The notes beneath the pieces were generated by a model. It was not told where the DNA came from. It did not search any database and saw only the letters and a list, made by a program, of their open reading frames with translations. Position numbers and translations under genes: made by a program. Shown here piece by piece: positions 16,612-26,290 of a stretch of DNA of 59,781 bases; the first letter of the stretch is position 1; the number at the start of each line of letters is the position of its first letter. The stretch covers positions 1 to 59,781 of the forward strand of contig JADFZU010000012.1 in the NCBI GenBank assembly GCA_015232365.1. Direction: 5' to 3'. The DNA comes from Magnetococcales bacterium (GTDB lineage Bacteria > Pseudomonadota > Magnetococcia > Magnetococcales > JADFYX01).

Positions 16612-18789
16612 ATGAAGACGCAAATAAATATTTTACATGTTGAAGATGACCCGGATGATGTCCTGCTTGTTCAAGATATGATCCATGAAGGATGGCAGGG
16701 ATCAAGACCGATTGTCCTGAAACATGTCATATCCGTCTCTGAAGCTATTCAACAAAGCCAGGAGTGCGACTACGATCTTTTTCTGCTTGATTACAGTCTT
16801 GGTGGTGAAACCGGGCTTGAACTCATCAGACTTTTAAGAGAACATGAAATAACAGCACCAATCATCGTCATGACAGGTATTGGCAGTGAAGAGACCGCTG
16901 TAGCTTTGATGAAGGCTGGAGCCAACGACTATCTCCCAAAGCGTAACATCACTCCTGAAACTATCTGCCGCTCTATCCGTTACTCCCTAAACCTATATTT
17001 TGCAGATAAACAGCGTCAGGAGAGTGAGAAACGGTTTCGCCATGTTGTAGAAACCGTGCCTGATATTCTATATCAAGCAAATTTTTTTGGATATGAAGCC
17101 ACTTACATGAGTCCGTCTCTGTTTGATCTCCTAGGATTTACCCCGGATGAGTTCATTAAAAATCCACACCTCAGGTTTCTGCAAATTCATGAGGATGACC
17201 AGTTAACGGTTATGAAAAAGCTTGATGCAGCTCAAGAAGATGCAAAAGATTTTACCATGTGGTATCGGATTTGGAAAAAAGACCGTAAGAGCTTCTGTTG
17301 GGTAGAGGATCGCGGCATCATTGAGCGGGACTCTAAGGGAAAACCGATCACCATATACGGTTCAATTAGTGATATTACCGAGCGTAAACGAATAGAGCAG
17401 GCTCTCCGAGATAATGAGGTCAGATACCGGGATCTGTTTAATAACATGGGTAGTGGAGTTGCTGTATATGAGGCCAGAGATGGTGGCGAAGATTTTGTGT
17501 TAAACAATATCAACCGGGCTGGGGAAAATATTAGTTGTATACAAAAAAAAGATGCTATGGGAAAGTCAATCAAAAAGCTATTTCCTGGCGTTGTGAAATC
17601 AGGATTTTTTGCTGCTATAAAGAAGGTATGGGAAACCGGTGAATCAACCTCGTTCCCAATATTTTCATATGAAGACAAGCGACTATATCAGTGGGTTGAA
17701 AATTTTATTTACAAACTACCTTCCCAAGAAATTGTAGCGGTTTATGACGATATTACCGAGCGGAAGAGTGCGGTAGATGCTTTGACAGCCAGTGAGAGTA
17801 AGTATCGGCAACTTTTTGGCAACAGTGCCGATGCTATTATCATTTTCGATGCAGAGACGTTTCGCATTGAAGTTGCCAATCAGAAGGCTTTCATCTTTTT
17901 TGGCTTTAAAGAGGAGAGCTTTCTTTCATTGATAATTCTGGATATCTCGGTAGATGTAGAGTTGATGAAGAAAAGGATGGCGAGACTGGTAGTTACAAAC
18001 AAGCTTTTTATACCAATGTGCCAGTTTAGAAAAAAAGATGGAACGGTTTTTCTTGGAGAGGTCAATGCTTGGAGCTTTACACAGGATGGACAGAAGAAAC
18101 TGGTATGTAGCATTCGAGACATCACTGATCGAAAAAAATCAGAAGAACTTATTCAATCTTCTTTAAAAGAGAAAGAGGTTCTTCTTCGTGAAATCCACCA
18201 TAGAGTCAAAAATAATATGCAGGTTATCTCCAGCCTTCTTAAACTTCAATCCAACCAGTTGGAGAAAAATGATGCATCAAAAGAGATGGCATTAGCTGCC
18301 ATCCATGAAAGTCGACACCGTGTAAGTGCCATGGCTCTGGTTCACGATAAGCTCTACCGCTCGGAAACGTTGTCAAAGATTAATTTGCGTGACTATTTTA
18401 ATGATATAGCTCAAGAGCTGGCGGTAACCTATGGCTTCGAAAACTCTAATTATCAATTGAAATTTCAGGTGGATGATGATGTTACACTTGGTATTGATAA
18501 AGCCGTGCCATTAGGGTTGATTGCCAATGAATTGATTACCAATGCTATGAAGTATGCATTTAATGGGGAGAAAAGAGGTAGTATTGATCTGAAATGTCGA
18601 TTTTGTCAGGACAGTCGTATTGAGTTTATTGTTGCAGATGATGGAGAGGGGTTCTCGGATAGTTTGGATTGGCATAAATCAGAGACACTAGGTCTCAGAC
18701 TTGTGCAAACATTGGCCAGGCAGATTCAAGCTGAACTCACCATAAAAAGCGATAATGGAGCCAAGGTAAGTTTGGTGTTTGACAAATAG
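16612..18789 (+). CDS. REC-PAS-PAS-PAS-HisKA_2 histidine kinase
   Basis: This 725-residue soluble protein begins with a receiver (residues 5-125; acidic EDDPDD near 11, phospho-acceptor Asp in FLLDYSLGG near 58, TGIG, Lys in LPKRN). Three PAS/PAC modules follow (about 135-260, 265-385 and 390-510), ending in DITERK/DITDRK PAC signatures. The kinase is of the HisKA_2/HWE-like type with REIHHRVKNNMQVISSLLKL near 525 and a HATPase domain (LIANELITNAMKYAF, DDGEGF, LGLRLVQTLARQI). It has no membrane helix, so it senses cytoplasmic cues and is itself controlled by an upstream phosphoryl donor. An AGAGG RBS lies about 10 bases before the ATG. Confidence 0.9.
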   Translation: MKTQINILHVEDDPDDVLLVQDMIHEGWQGSRPIVLKHVISVSEAIQQSQECDYDLFLLDYSLGGETGLELIRLLREHEITAPIIVMTGIGSEETAVALMKAGANDYLPKRNITPETICRSIRYSLNLYFADKQRQESEKRFRHVVETVPDILYQANFFGYEATYMSPSLFDLLGFTPDEFIKNPHLRFLQIHEDDQLTVMKKLDAAQEDAKDFTMWYRIWKKDRKSFCWVEDRGIIERDSKGKPITIYGSISDITERKRIEQALRDNEVRYRDLFNNMGSGVAVYEARDGGEDFVLNNINRAGENISCIQKKDAMGKSIKKLFPGVVKSGFFAAIKKVWETGESTSFPIFSYEDKRLYQWVENFIYKLPSQEIVAVYDDITERKSAVDALTASESKYRQLFGNSADAIIIFDAETFRIEVANQKAFIFFGFKEESFLSLIILDISVDVELMKKRMARLVVTNKLFIPMCQFRKKDGTVFLGEVNAWSFTQDGQKKLVCSIRDITDRKKSEELIQSSLKEKEVLLREIHHRVKNNMQVISSLLKLQSNQLEKNDASKEMALAAIHESRHRVSAMALVHDKLYRSETLSKINLRDYFNDIAQELAVTYGFENSNYQLKFQVDDDVTLGIDKAVPLGLIANELITNAMKYAFNGEKRGSIDLKCRFCQDSRIEFIVADDGEGFSDSLDWHKSETLGLRLVQTLARQIQAELTIKSDNGAKVSLVFDK

Positions 18790-19022
18790 TGCTGGTAGTT
18801 GAACAGCATCTGGAAGGGCGGTACTGAAAATGAGTTTTGTGATTTACAAGCCAATGCCAGCCGGATTGGTTTGTGTGACAATGCAACACACACAAATTCA
18901 GAAACTCAATATGGAGTGGATTGCTGCTACAGGATGATAAGTCAGATAAAATGATAGCTCTCCACTGGCAGGATTAACGGGGCTGGAACCAGAGTTTGTT
19001 TGGTTTTTAATTAGGAGTAATT

Positions 19023-20273
19023 ATGTCAGCAAAACGCATTCTAGTCGTGGAAGATGAAGGCATTACCGGTATGCTCCTGCAAGAGGTGTTGGAAAAACTT
19101 GGTTATGAGGTTATAGGACTGGCCAACTCCGGGGAAGAGGCTGTACATCTTGCAGGAGAGGAGCTGCCTGATCTGATCATTATGGATATTCACCTTCAAG
19201 GGGAGGTTGACGGAATTGACGCCACAAAGATCATTCATAGTAAAGCCAAGGTTCCAATAGTTTACCTGACAGCTCATGCAGATGAGAAAACACTTGATCG
19301 AGCCAAACAGACGGAACCTTACGGTTACATAGTAAAGCCCTTCAGGGATCTGGATCTTCAGACTGGCCTGGAGTTGGCGTTCTATCGTAAAAATATGGAA
19401 GGGGAGTTGGAATCGGCTCAGCAGAGAGCACAGTATAATGCCTTCCAGGCCGGAGTGGCAGAGATGAGCACCTCCATTCTTCATAATATCGGTAACGCAA
19501 TTATGAGCATATCCCATCGGGCAGAACAGATGGAAGAGGCTGGTGTGGCATTGGAAGATATGGCAAAATTACTTGGTAAAATGCAAATCATGATCCAAAA
19601 AAAGCGGGATCAGGGCCAGTCGCAAGATGAGATCATGGCACAGTTATTGGGCATTTTTGAAGAGATGAGCGGCGATCTGAAGACAATGTCACAAGAGCGT
19701 TTCTTGCCAAATGCACGCCAAATAAGAACAGGTGTGGAACATATCGCCGATATTATCAAGATCCACCAGGACTCGGCCCAACCTCAAACCATGACCACAC
19801 ACTTTGATCTGCATAAACTTATTGAAGATGCCGTCTCCATACAAGCTGATGCATTGAATAAATATGATGTTGCAGTTAAATTTTCGTTCATCAATGGTAT
19901 TGATGACGTGAATCTGCCCCGGAGTCAACTACTTCAACTTTTTATTAATTTAATCAAGAACAGCATAGAGTCTATTGGCGAGCGAAAGAGAGAAAATCCA
20001 GTTGATGGGGTCGTAAAAATATCTATCAAAAAATTGTCTGAGGAGCAGATAGAACTTGCTGTTTCCGATAATGGCTGTGGGATTCCCCCGGAGAAACTTA
20101 CGGAGATCTTCAGATATGGCTTTTCTACCAAGAAACGGGGTACTGGATTTGGCCTACACTCTGCGGCCATATTTATTCAATCATTGGGTGGTTCCATTGA
20201 GGCTCATAGTGCAGGTCGAAACCAAGGCACAGAGATGGTTGTCATTTTACCATTAAAAAGGAGGGAAAGATGA
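19023..20273 (+). CDS. REC-histidine kinase hybrid with HNIGNAIMS-type phospho-acceptor
   Basis: A 416-residue response-regulator/kinase. The N-terminal receiver (residues 4-120) has EDE, the phospho-acceptor Asp in IIMDIHLQGEVDGIDAT, TAHAD and Lys in YIVKPF. A helical dimerisation segment contains SILHNIGNAIMSISHRAEQM near 155, an atypical phospho-acceptor box shared with the hemerythrin-kinase at 22642-24318. The HATPase domain (about 290-412) has INLIKNSIESI, DNGCGIP and GTGFGLHSAAIFIQ. RBS AGGAG. The stop overlaps the next start (ATGA), so it is translationally coupled to the receiver-PAS gene, its likely partner. Confidence 0.88.
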   Translation: MSAKRILVVEDEGITGMLLQEVLEKLGYEVIGLANSGEEAVHLAGEELPDLIIMDIHLQGEVDGIDATKIIHSKAKVPIVYLTAHADEKTLDRAKQTEPYGYIVKPFRDLDLQTGLELAFYRKNMEGELESAQQRAQYNAFQAGVAEMSTSILHNIGNAIMSISHRAEQMEEAGVALEDMAKLLGKMQIMIQKKRDQGQSQDEIMAQLLGIFEEMSGDLKTMSQERFLPNARQIRTGVEHIADIIKIHQDSAQPQTMTTHFDLHKLIEDAVSIQADALNKYDVAVKFSFINGIDDVNLPRSQLLQLFINLIKNSIESIGERKRENPVDGVVKISIKKLSEEQIELAVSDNGCGIPPEKLTEIFRYGFSTKKRGTGFGLHSAAIFIQSLGGSIEAHSAGRNQGTEMVVILPLKRRER

Positions 20274-21202
20274 ACGAAAAAATCAATCATAGGGTTCTAG
20301 TCATTGATGATGACAAGGAGTTGTTGGATGTATACCGGGAAACTTTCCATCCTAATCGGAAAAATAAACAATCGAGCTTGATGGTCTTTGCAGAAGAGGC
20401 GTCAGAGATAGATACTGAAGTCTCAGAAGAGTCCATTTTTAAAGTGAGCACAGCCAGTCAGGGCGAAGAGGGGGTAGAACTGGTTCGCAGATCGCTAACT
20501 AATAACCAGCCTTTTGCCGTCGCATTCATTGATATCCGTATGCCGCCTGGTATTGACGGTCTGGAAACGGCCAAGAGAATTCGTGAACTGGATGAGCGGA
20601 TATACGTTATCATTGTGACTGCCTATAGTGACCACAGTGTGGACGAGATTCAGGAAGCGTTACAACATGACGTGTTGCTAGCCCGCAAGCCGCTGAGCAA
20701 AGATGAAATTTTACAACAGGCCAGAAATGCCTGCAATCGCTGGCAGGAAGATGAGTCTCTGCGTTGTGAAGGACAAGAGATAAAAGAGCGTACAGGGCAA
20801 CTTGAGCTTAACAACAAGCTTTTGACGGATATAATCTCTGCTATTCCTGAGGTTGTACTCATCTGCTCTCCAAGAGGTCGCATTCGCTATATTAACCATG
20901 CTGGTATAAAAATGGTTGGTTACTCTCCCACTCAACTTCAGGATAAACTGATTGACTTGATTTTTCCGGTTTCTAAAATGCAGAACCTTCTCATTAAAAT
21001 AGTTGAGCAGAATTTAAAACCCAGGCACATAAGTAGGATGTTGCGAAATAGCAAAGGAGAAGATAAAACGGTTTTTGTCTCTGGTTCTGTCTTAAGTGAT
21101 GCAACAGGGGACATGCAGTTAGTATTGTTGGTTCTAAATGACTTTACAGAGTTCTGGCAGCATACCAGGAAAGTCCGTCAAGAAAGATATAGTAATGACT
21201 AG
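20270..21202 (+). CDS. Extended-receiver-PAS protein
   Basis: A 310-residue protein. The receiver (about 8-165) has IDDDKE, the phospho-acceptor Asp in VAFIDIRMPPGIDGLE, TAYSDHS and Lys in ARKPLSKDEI. It carries an insertion of about 30 residues after the first helix (SSLMVFAEEASEIDTEVSEE) that ordinary receivers lack. A coiled-coil linker (165-190) leads to a PAS domain (about 190-300). There is no DNA-binding or enzymatic output. Its start overlaps the preceding kinase stop by 4 bp. The same extended receiver is found in the genes at 21257-22624 and 24769-26238. It is probably an intermediate that passes the signal through its PAS domain. Confidence 0.85.
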   Translation: MNEKINHRVLVIDDDKELLDVYRETFHPNRKNKQSSLMVFAEEASEIDTEVSEESIFKVSTASQGEEGVELVRRSLTNNQPFAVAFIDIRMPPGIDGLETAKRIRELDERIYVIIVTAYSDHSVDEIQEALQHDVLLARKPLSKDEILQQARNACNRWQEDESLRCEGQEIKERTGQLELNNKLLTDIISAIPEVVLICSPRGRIRYINHAGIKMVGYSPTQLQDKLIDLIFPVSKMQNLLIKIVEQNLKPRHISRMLRNSKGEDKTVFVSGSVLSDATGDMQLVLLVLNDFTEFWQHTRKVRQERYSND

Positions 21203-21256
21203 ATCCAATACCCCATGAACTGTATGTAATAGATTTTTTAAAACATTAAAAAACAA

Positions 21257-22624
21257 CTATTCTGGAAAAGTTGTTTCATAATTCGGTGCCATACCCCAGC
21301 AGCGCTGTAAAAAGAGCCTGGTTGCCACATCCTCTGGACACGCTTCCAGAGCTTGCTGGAAAAAAACCGTCGCTCTTTTGGTGTTTTTCTCATGGTACTG
21401 GAGTATACCACTCTCATAAGGTTTAGCTGCCAATAGTTTTTTTTCCTTCTGCTCACCAGAGTAAGCATCCAGGATTTCATACATCTCTACCGGCTTGGCC
21501 TTTCCTTTTACTTTGACCCGATCCAATATCCTGTTGGCATAAATGGATGGATCCCTCAGGCCGCGAAAGGCATCTTCAGTCAGAAGGATCGGCGTGCCGT
21601 AAGTTTTTGTCAACGCCTCGGTCCTGGCAGCCAGATTGACAGTGTCCCCAATAACTGTAGTCTGCATACGGTCTTTGTCGCCAATAGTTCCCATTGTTAA
21701 CAGTCCTCGGTTTATTCCCACCCCGATTGCGATAGGAACATATCCGGCACGTTTCCTTCCTTCATTATAATTGTCAAGACGTTGCATCATTTCTATAGCG
21801 GTTTTTACTGCGTTATCAGCATCCTCGAACAGTGCCATAATACCGTCTCCCATGAACTTGTCGATGAAACCTTCATGTTTGCTGACGATTGGCCCCATGT
21901 GACCAAGATAGCTATTGATAAATCTAAAATTATCCTCAGAGGTGATGGTCTCAGACAGGGCTGTGAAAGAGCGTATGTCCGAAAACATGACAGACATCAC
22001 TCTCTCTGAACAATTGCCCAGTTGTATATGGTCAATTTGAGTATTTGAATCCAGAACCTTGATAAAATTCTTTGGGACGAACTTTTCAAAAAGTGCAATT
22101 TTCTCTTGCAACTCCTGATTAGCATCATTCAGAGAGTGGCTCTTCTCTTTAAGTTGCCGATCACGATCCCAACCATTGCAGGCGTTGCGGGCCTGCTGAA
22201 CAATCTCATCGTTGGAGAGTGGTTTGCGGGCCAGTACCACGTCATGGCGTACATCTCTCTGAATTTCCTCAATGCTCCGATCGCTGTAAGCGGTGACAAT
22301 TATAATATAAATAGAGCTATCCAGGTTACGAATCTTCCGGGCAGCTTCCAGACCATCAATCCCAGGGGGCATACGAATATCAATAAAAGCCACGGCAAAT
22401 GGACTGTTATCTGCCAGGGATTTTTTCACAAGCTCCACCCCCTGTAAACCTTGCTGTGCCGTAGTCACTTCAAACATGGGCCAACTTTTGTCTGGCTCTT
22501 CTTTGAACTCAGCAAACTCAAGCAGTAGAGACTGTTCTTTTTCCTTTGGCTGTAGAATACTACGATATGCTGTCAATAGTTCCCTATCATCATCCAGAAC
22601 CAAAACACGATTGTTAAAAGCCAT
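21257..22624 (-). CDS. Extended-receiver class III adenylate cyclase
   Basis: A 455-residue response regulator with cyclase output. The receiver (residues 5-155) has LDDDRE, Asp in AFIDIRMPPGIDGLEAARK, TAYSDRS and KPLS, with the same insertion as its neighbours. A coiled coil (160-190) leads to a class III nucleotide cyclase (about 205-385). Both metal-binding aspartates are visible (VMFSDIRSFTAL and DKFMGDGIMALFED), as are the lysine and aspartate typical of adenine specificity (FIDKFMGD and VIGDTVN) and the Asn/Arg pair in NLAARTE. A C-terminal helical segment (390-455) resembles one TPR. It should make cAMP under phosphorylation control. RBS GGAGAGG. It follows the hemerythrin-kinase gene by 17 bp on the same strand, so the two form an operon. 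Confidence 0.9.
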   Translation of the reverse strand: MAFNNRVLVLDDDRELLTAYRSILQPKEKEQSLLLEFAEFKEEPDKSWPMFEVTTAQQGLQGVELVKKSLADNSPFAVAFIDIRMPPGIDGLEAARKIRNLDSSIYIIIVTAYSDRSIEEIQRDVRHDVVLARKPLSNDEIVQQARNACNGWDRDRQLKEKSHSLNDANQELQEKIALFEKFVPKNFIKVLDSNTQIDHIQLGNCSERVMSVMFSDIRSFTALSETITSEDNFRFINSYLGHMGPIVSKHEGFIDKFMGDGIMALFEDADNAVKTAIEMMQRLDNYNEGRKRAGYVPIAIGVGINRGLLTMGTIGDKDRMQTTVIGDTVNLAARTEALTKTYGTPILLTEDAFRGLRDPSIYANRILDRVKVKGKAKPVEMYEILDAYSGEQKEKKLLAAKPYESGILQYHEKNTKRATVFFQQALEACPEDVATRLFLQRCWGMAPNYETTFPE

Positions 22625-22641
22625 TGAACTAACCTCTCCAC

Positions 22642-24318
22642 TTAAATAGGAAAGCGAATTACAATTTCAGCACCTTGATCAACCCCACCACTCAGTGCCT
22701 GAATTGAGCCATTCTCAGATTGTACAAAATTAGAAATGGAATGCAGACCACCCCCAGCTCTGCTTTGTTTGGTACTGTAGCCTTGACGAAATATCTCGGT
22801 AAGTTCATCTTTTGGAATACCGCAACCGTTATCTTGCACCTGGATTTCCAGTGCACCCTCTTCTGTAACTCTTGCTAAAATCAATATCTTTCCCTGGAAT
22901 GGCTTCTCAGTTCTGGAACGGGTCTCAATTGCTTCCTGAGAGTTTTTAAGCAGATTGATCATCATCTGTAACATCTGGCTTCGCGGCATGTTAACTTCGA
23001 TAAGACCTTGTCCAACTTGAATATCAACCTGAACACTGTTTTTTTTCAGAACATCCTGCTGCAAAGTGACGGCATCATCAATCAGATTACCAAGACTAAA
23101 TCTCACTCTGTGCGATATGGTTTGTGCAGCGTTTTGCTGAATTTTGACAATTTCAGCAATGTGTTCTACACCATCTCGGATCTGCTTGGCGTTATTAGTG
23201 ATTGAATCAACAGTTAGTGATGATAAGTTGTTTCCAACATCCTCGATAACCTTGGTCAGTTCATTCAGCACCTCCTGATGGCTTTTTCCTTGGGCTATCT
23301 TTTTTTCTGTTATAGAGCCCATTTTTGATAGAATTGCTGCCATCTCTGCAAGATCACTACTGCTTGTTAATACATTATCTGCTCGGTTAATAATGCTCAT
23401 TATGGCATTACCGATGTTATGCAAAACCGAAATGCTCATGTCAGCTACCCCAGCCATAAAAGCTGTATGGTGAAGCCTCTCCTGAGCCCGTTTTTCTTCG
23501 GTCACATCTATTGCAGAGACCACCACAAGGGATGCTTCTCCGCTTTTGGAAAAAAGTGGCAGTGCATGAAACAGATATACAGTATGTGTACCTTCAATAA
23601 ATATAGAATACTCCCTACGAAATAGTTTGCCTGCTTCAATAGCTCCTAAGACTGGATCGTAAAAATTATATGACTCCCCTCCAGTTTCAGAGACTCTCAT
23701 GAGTACTTTGCTAGGATCATGCCCCTCTATCAGGCCCACTAATTGAGCCTGCTGATTAGCAATTTCTACGGTTTTTTGCTTTATTTTAACCGAATAGAGA
23801 ATGATGGGAATGGCGTCAACCGTGTAGCGCATCTGCTCTCGGCGAAACTGGATCTCAGCGACAAACTGATTTAATAGTGCAGAATCACCAACGTACTGTT
23901 CATGCCTATCAAGATCTGCTGAGGTTCCAAGCCCATGTTTACTCAGGTGGTCACCTATTTTCTGATCTTCTCCCGTAACATGATCAATAACCCACTTGAT
24001 AGCTGGTTGAAAAATCTCTTGCCGGTTTTGTACGGTGGGTTTATCCAAACTACATCCGGCTATTATCTCCTTGAGTGTTTGACGAAACTCATCATGCAGA
24101 GCTTGATGTGCCGAAAAAAGAGGAAATTTACTTTGCTCCATAAGCTCTTCTTCATCTTTGAAATGGATCTCTACATAATCTTGCAAATAATCCAATAGAG
24201 ACATGATGCCGGATGCGTCATGATCAGCCACCATTATCTCCTCTAAACGGCGTATCAATTCCTGGTGCTGTATATCGATTTTCTGATTACCAATTAGATA
24301 ACTTTCATTCCATAACAT
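22642..24318 (-). CDS. Hemerythrin-PAS-histidine kinase
   Basis: A 558-residue cytoplasmic sensor kinase. Residues 1-135 are a bacteriohemerythrin with a full ligand set: IDIQHQE near 15, EIHFKDEEELM near 52, HQALHDEF near 72 and WVIDHVTGEDQ near 108. A PAS-like domain (about 165-285) follows, then a dimerisation segment with the SVLHNIGNAIMSI box near 298 and a HATPase domain (INLLKNSQEAIE, DNGCGIP, RAGGGLHSISNFVQ). The G2 box is slightly altered (GGGLHS). O2 or redox state at the di-iron site probably sets kinase activity. RBS AGGAG. It is the first gene of an operon with the receiver-adenylate cyclase, the most likely target. Confidence 0.9.
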   Translation of the reverse strand: MLWNESYLIGNQKIDIQHQELIRRLEEIMVADHDASGIMSLLDYLQDYVEIHFKDEEELMEQSKFPLFSAHQALHDEFRQTLKEIIAGCSLDKPTVQNRQEIFQPAIKWVIDHVTGEDQKIGDHLSKHGLGTSADLDRHEQYVGDSALLNQFVAEIQFRREQMRYTVDAIPIILYSVKIKQKTVEIANQQAQLVGLIEGHDPSKVLMRVSETGGESYNFYDPVLGAIEAGKLFRREYSIFIEGTHTVYLFHALPLFSKSGEASLVVVSAIDVTEEKRAQERLHHTAFMAGVADMSISVLHNIGNAIMSIINRADNVLTSSSDLAEMAAILSKMGSITEKKIAQGKSHQEVLNELTKVIEDVGNNLSSLTVDSITNNAKQIRDGVEHIAEIVKIQQNAAQTISHRVRFSLGNLIDDAVTLQQDVLKKNSVQVDIQVGQGLIEVNMPRSQMLQMMINLLKNSQEAIETRSRTEKPFQGKILILARVTEEGALEIQVQDNGCGIPKDELTEIFRQGYSTKQSRAGGGLHSISNFVQSENGSIQALSGGVDQGAEIVIRFPI

Positions 24319-24768
24319 GAAATCTCTCCTGACTTAATGGCCCATAACCGGGAACATGTTTAATACCAGTACAGATTTATCGCTCAACACCTTTAAGAGA
24401 GTTCACAACTAGCCTCTAATTTGGCGAAAAATAGCCCTATTATCCATTATACTTTTTCAAAAAATATAGTCCAGAAGCAATTCAATAAGACTCTAACTAG
24501 TTTCAGAATGGCAGAGATAACTTGTTCTTAATCCAGATTCGGCAATTTGGCGGGCATTAATGAAATAACATTTTGGTTTGTCTGGTGAATCAGAAGGTTG
24601 TGTCAGTAATCTATGAACAACTGCACAGTCTAGGTTAATGACTCAGCAGCCATAACAAAACTACCCTGATCAGGCTAGCTTAAAGATGGATTATATTGGC
24701 AGTTTCTGTTAAATTGGAAATCGTAAAGGTTACTTGGGAAGTTTCACTTAACCTAACTGGGGTGATTC
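24319..24768. other. Divergent intergenic region
   Basis: This 450-bp gap lies between the divergent hemerythrin-kinase and extended-receiver kinase genes and must hold both promoters. Copy B of the interspersed palindrome is the only feature I can support. Confidence 0.6.
24528..24638 (+). repeat. Interspersed palindromic repeat, copy B
   Basis: A full 111-bp copy bounded by TTAATCCAGATTC and GTCTAGGTTAA, inverted versions of each other. The two halves pair over roughly 50 positions, many of the non-Watson-Crick positions being G-U compatible in RNA, with the apex near TTTGTCTGGTGAATC. It lies in the divergent promoter region. Confidence 0.8.
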
Positions 24769-26238
24769 ATGGATGAGATTAACGGGATGCAGCCTACAGA
24801 CAATAGTTTGTTTACAAATAATGACAATAAACTCAATAGGCAAATCCTGGCCATTGATGATGATGTTGAAATTTTGAATACCTACCAGGGTATGCTTGAA
24901 GCAAAACCGAGAAGACAGTCTCTATTACACTCCTTGGCAGATATTCCTGACAACGAACCGGAAATCTCATTTGACCTTACAGTTGCCCATAATGGTTTGG
25001 ATGGTATTCAACAGGTAAAACGTTCCCTGGAAATAAATAAACCATTTGCCATGGCACTTGTAGACATGCGGATGCCACCCGGTCCTGACGGGTTGGAGAC
25101 AGCTATCGCACTTCGTAAACTTGATAGCCGTATTTATATCATCCTGGTGACTGCCTATACCGACCACTCAACTGACACCATTCAAAAAAGAATTCACAAG
25201 AATGTACTGATAATGAAGAAGCCGGTTTCCAAAGATGAAATACGGCAGTTGGCATTTAACCTTTGCCATGCCTGGGTTCGCGATCGTGACCTCCATGATT
25301 TTCGCTGTCAATTGGAACAAAAGGTAGAGCAACGCACCAACGCATTAAAAGAAACTGCCAGAAAACTCAAAACAAGAGAGGTTCAACTGCTGCAATCAGA
25401 TAAAATGGCTTCTTTAGGTCAACTGTCTGCCGGTGTAGCCCATGAAATCAACAATCCTATTGGTTTTATCATAAGCAACCTGAACACGTTGGATGATTAT
25501 ATTACACAGTTCAAGGCTCTTTTTAAACTATACGAACAGTTGGCTCTTAAATGTGCAGATGGAAAAGTTGATGGCGAAGGGCAAGAGATTATAGACAAAA
25601 TTGCAGAGTTTAAGGAGGTAAATGATCTTGATTTTGCCCTACAGGACGTTAGTTTACTTGTAAAAGGGTCAATAGGCGGAGGGGAGAGAATAAAAGAAAT
25701 AGTGCAAAACTTGAAAACTTTTGCCAGGGTAGATAAAGCAGATCTAGATGAGGTAGATGTCAACGACTGCATTAGAAATACCCTGACAGTCATTGCAAAC
25801 GAACTAAAATATACCTGTGAAGTTCGCCAAAACCTGCACAAACTGCCAAAGATTTATTGTCATGCGGGACAATTAAATCAAGTATTTACAAACCTATTGC
25901 TTAACTCAGCTCAAGCCATCACGAATAACGGGATCATTACCATTGAGTCAATGCATGACGAAGAGAGTGTAATCGTCCAGATTTCAGACACAGGCCATGG
26001 CATTGATGAAAAAGATTTGCCTTATATTTTTGACCCATTTTTTACCACCAAAGCTGTTGGAGAAGGAACAGGGCTGGGGCTTTCAATTTCACATGGCATT
26101 ATTCATGACCATCATGGTAGCATCGTAGTACAAAGCCAGAAAGGGCAAGGAACGACATTTACAATTCGTTTGCCAATTTCGGTTAATCTGGAGAGGCCAC
26201 TAATCACAAATAATAAAAGTTCTGGGATTCCTGTTTGA
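24769..26238 (+). CDS. Extended-receiver-histidine kinase hybrid
   Basis: A 489-residue protein with a receiver at about 25-170 (IDDDVE, Asp in ALVDMRMPPGPDGLE, TAYTDHS, Lys in MKKPVSKDEIRQ) that carries the same insertion (QSLLHSLADIPDNEPE) as two neighbours. A coiled coil precedes a HisKA domain with GVAHEINNPIGFIISNLNTL near 225. The HATPase domain (about 355-475) has NLLLNSAQAI, DTGHGI and GTGLGLSISHGI. It is soluble. This architecture is typical of kinases controlled by an upstream phosphoryl donor and acting on the next regulator, here the GGDEF-EAL protein encoded 52 bp downstream on the same strand. Confidence 0.88.
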   Translation: MDEINGMQPTDNSLFTNNDNKLNRQILAIDDDVEILNTYQGMLEAKPRRQSLLHSLADIPDNEPEISFDLTVAHNGLDGIQQVKRSLEINKPFAMALVDMRMPPGPDGLETAIALRKLDSRIYIILVTAYTDHSTDTIQKRIHKNVLIMKKPVSKDEIRQLAFNLCHAWVRDRDLHDFRCQLEQKVEQRTNALKETARKLKTREVQLLQSDKMASLGQLSAGVAHEINNPIGFIISNLNTLDDYITQFKALFKLYEQLALKCADGKVDGEGQEIIDKIAEFKEVNDLDFALQDVSLLVKGSIGGGERIKEIVQNLKTFARVDKADLDEVDVNDCIRNTLTVIANELKYTCEVRQNLHKLPKIYCHAGQLNQVFTNLLLNSAQAITNNGIITIESMHDEESVIVQISDTGHGIDEKDLPYIFDPFFTTKAVGEGTGLGLSISHGIIHDHHGSIVVQSQKGQGTTFTIRLPISVNLERPLITNNKSSGIPV

Positions 26239-26290
26239 GGCAGTTTACAGCTATGAATACATCAGAACATCGTAAAGCAGGAGAAAAGGC

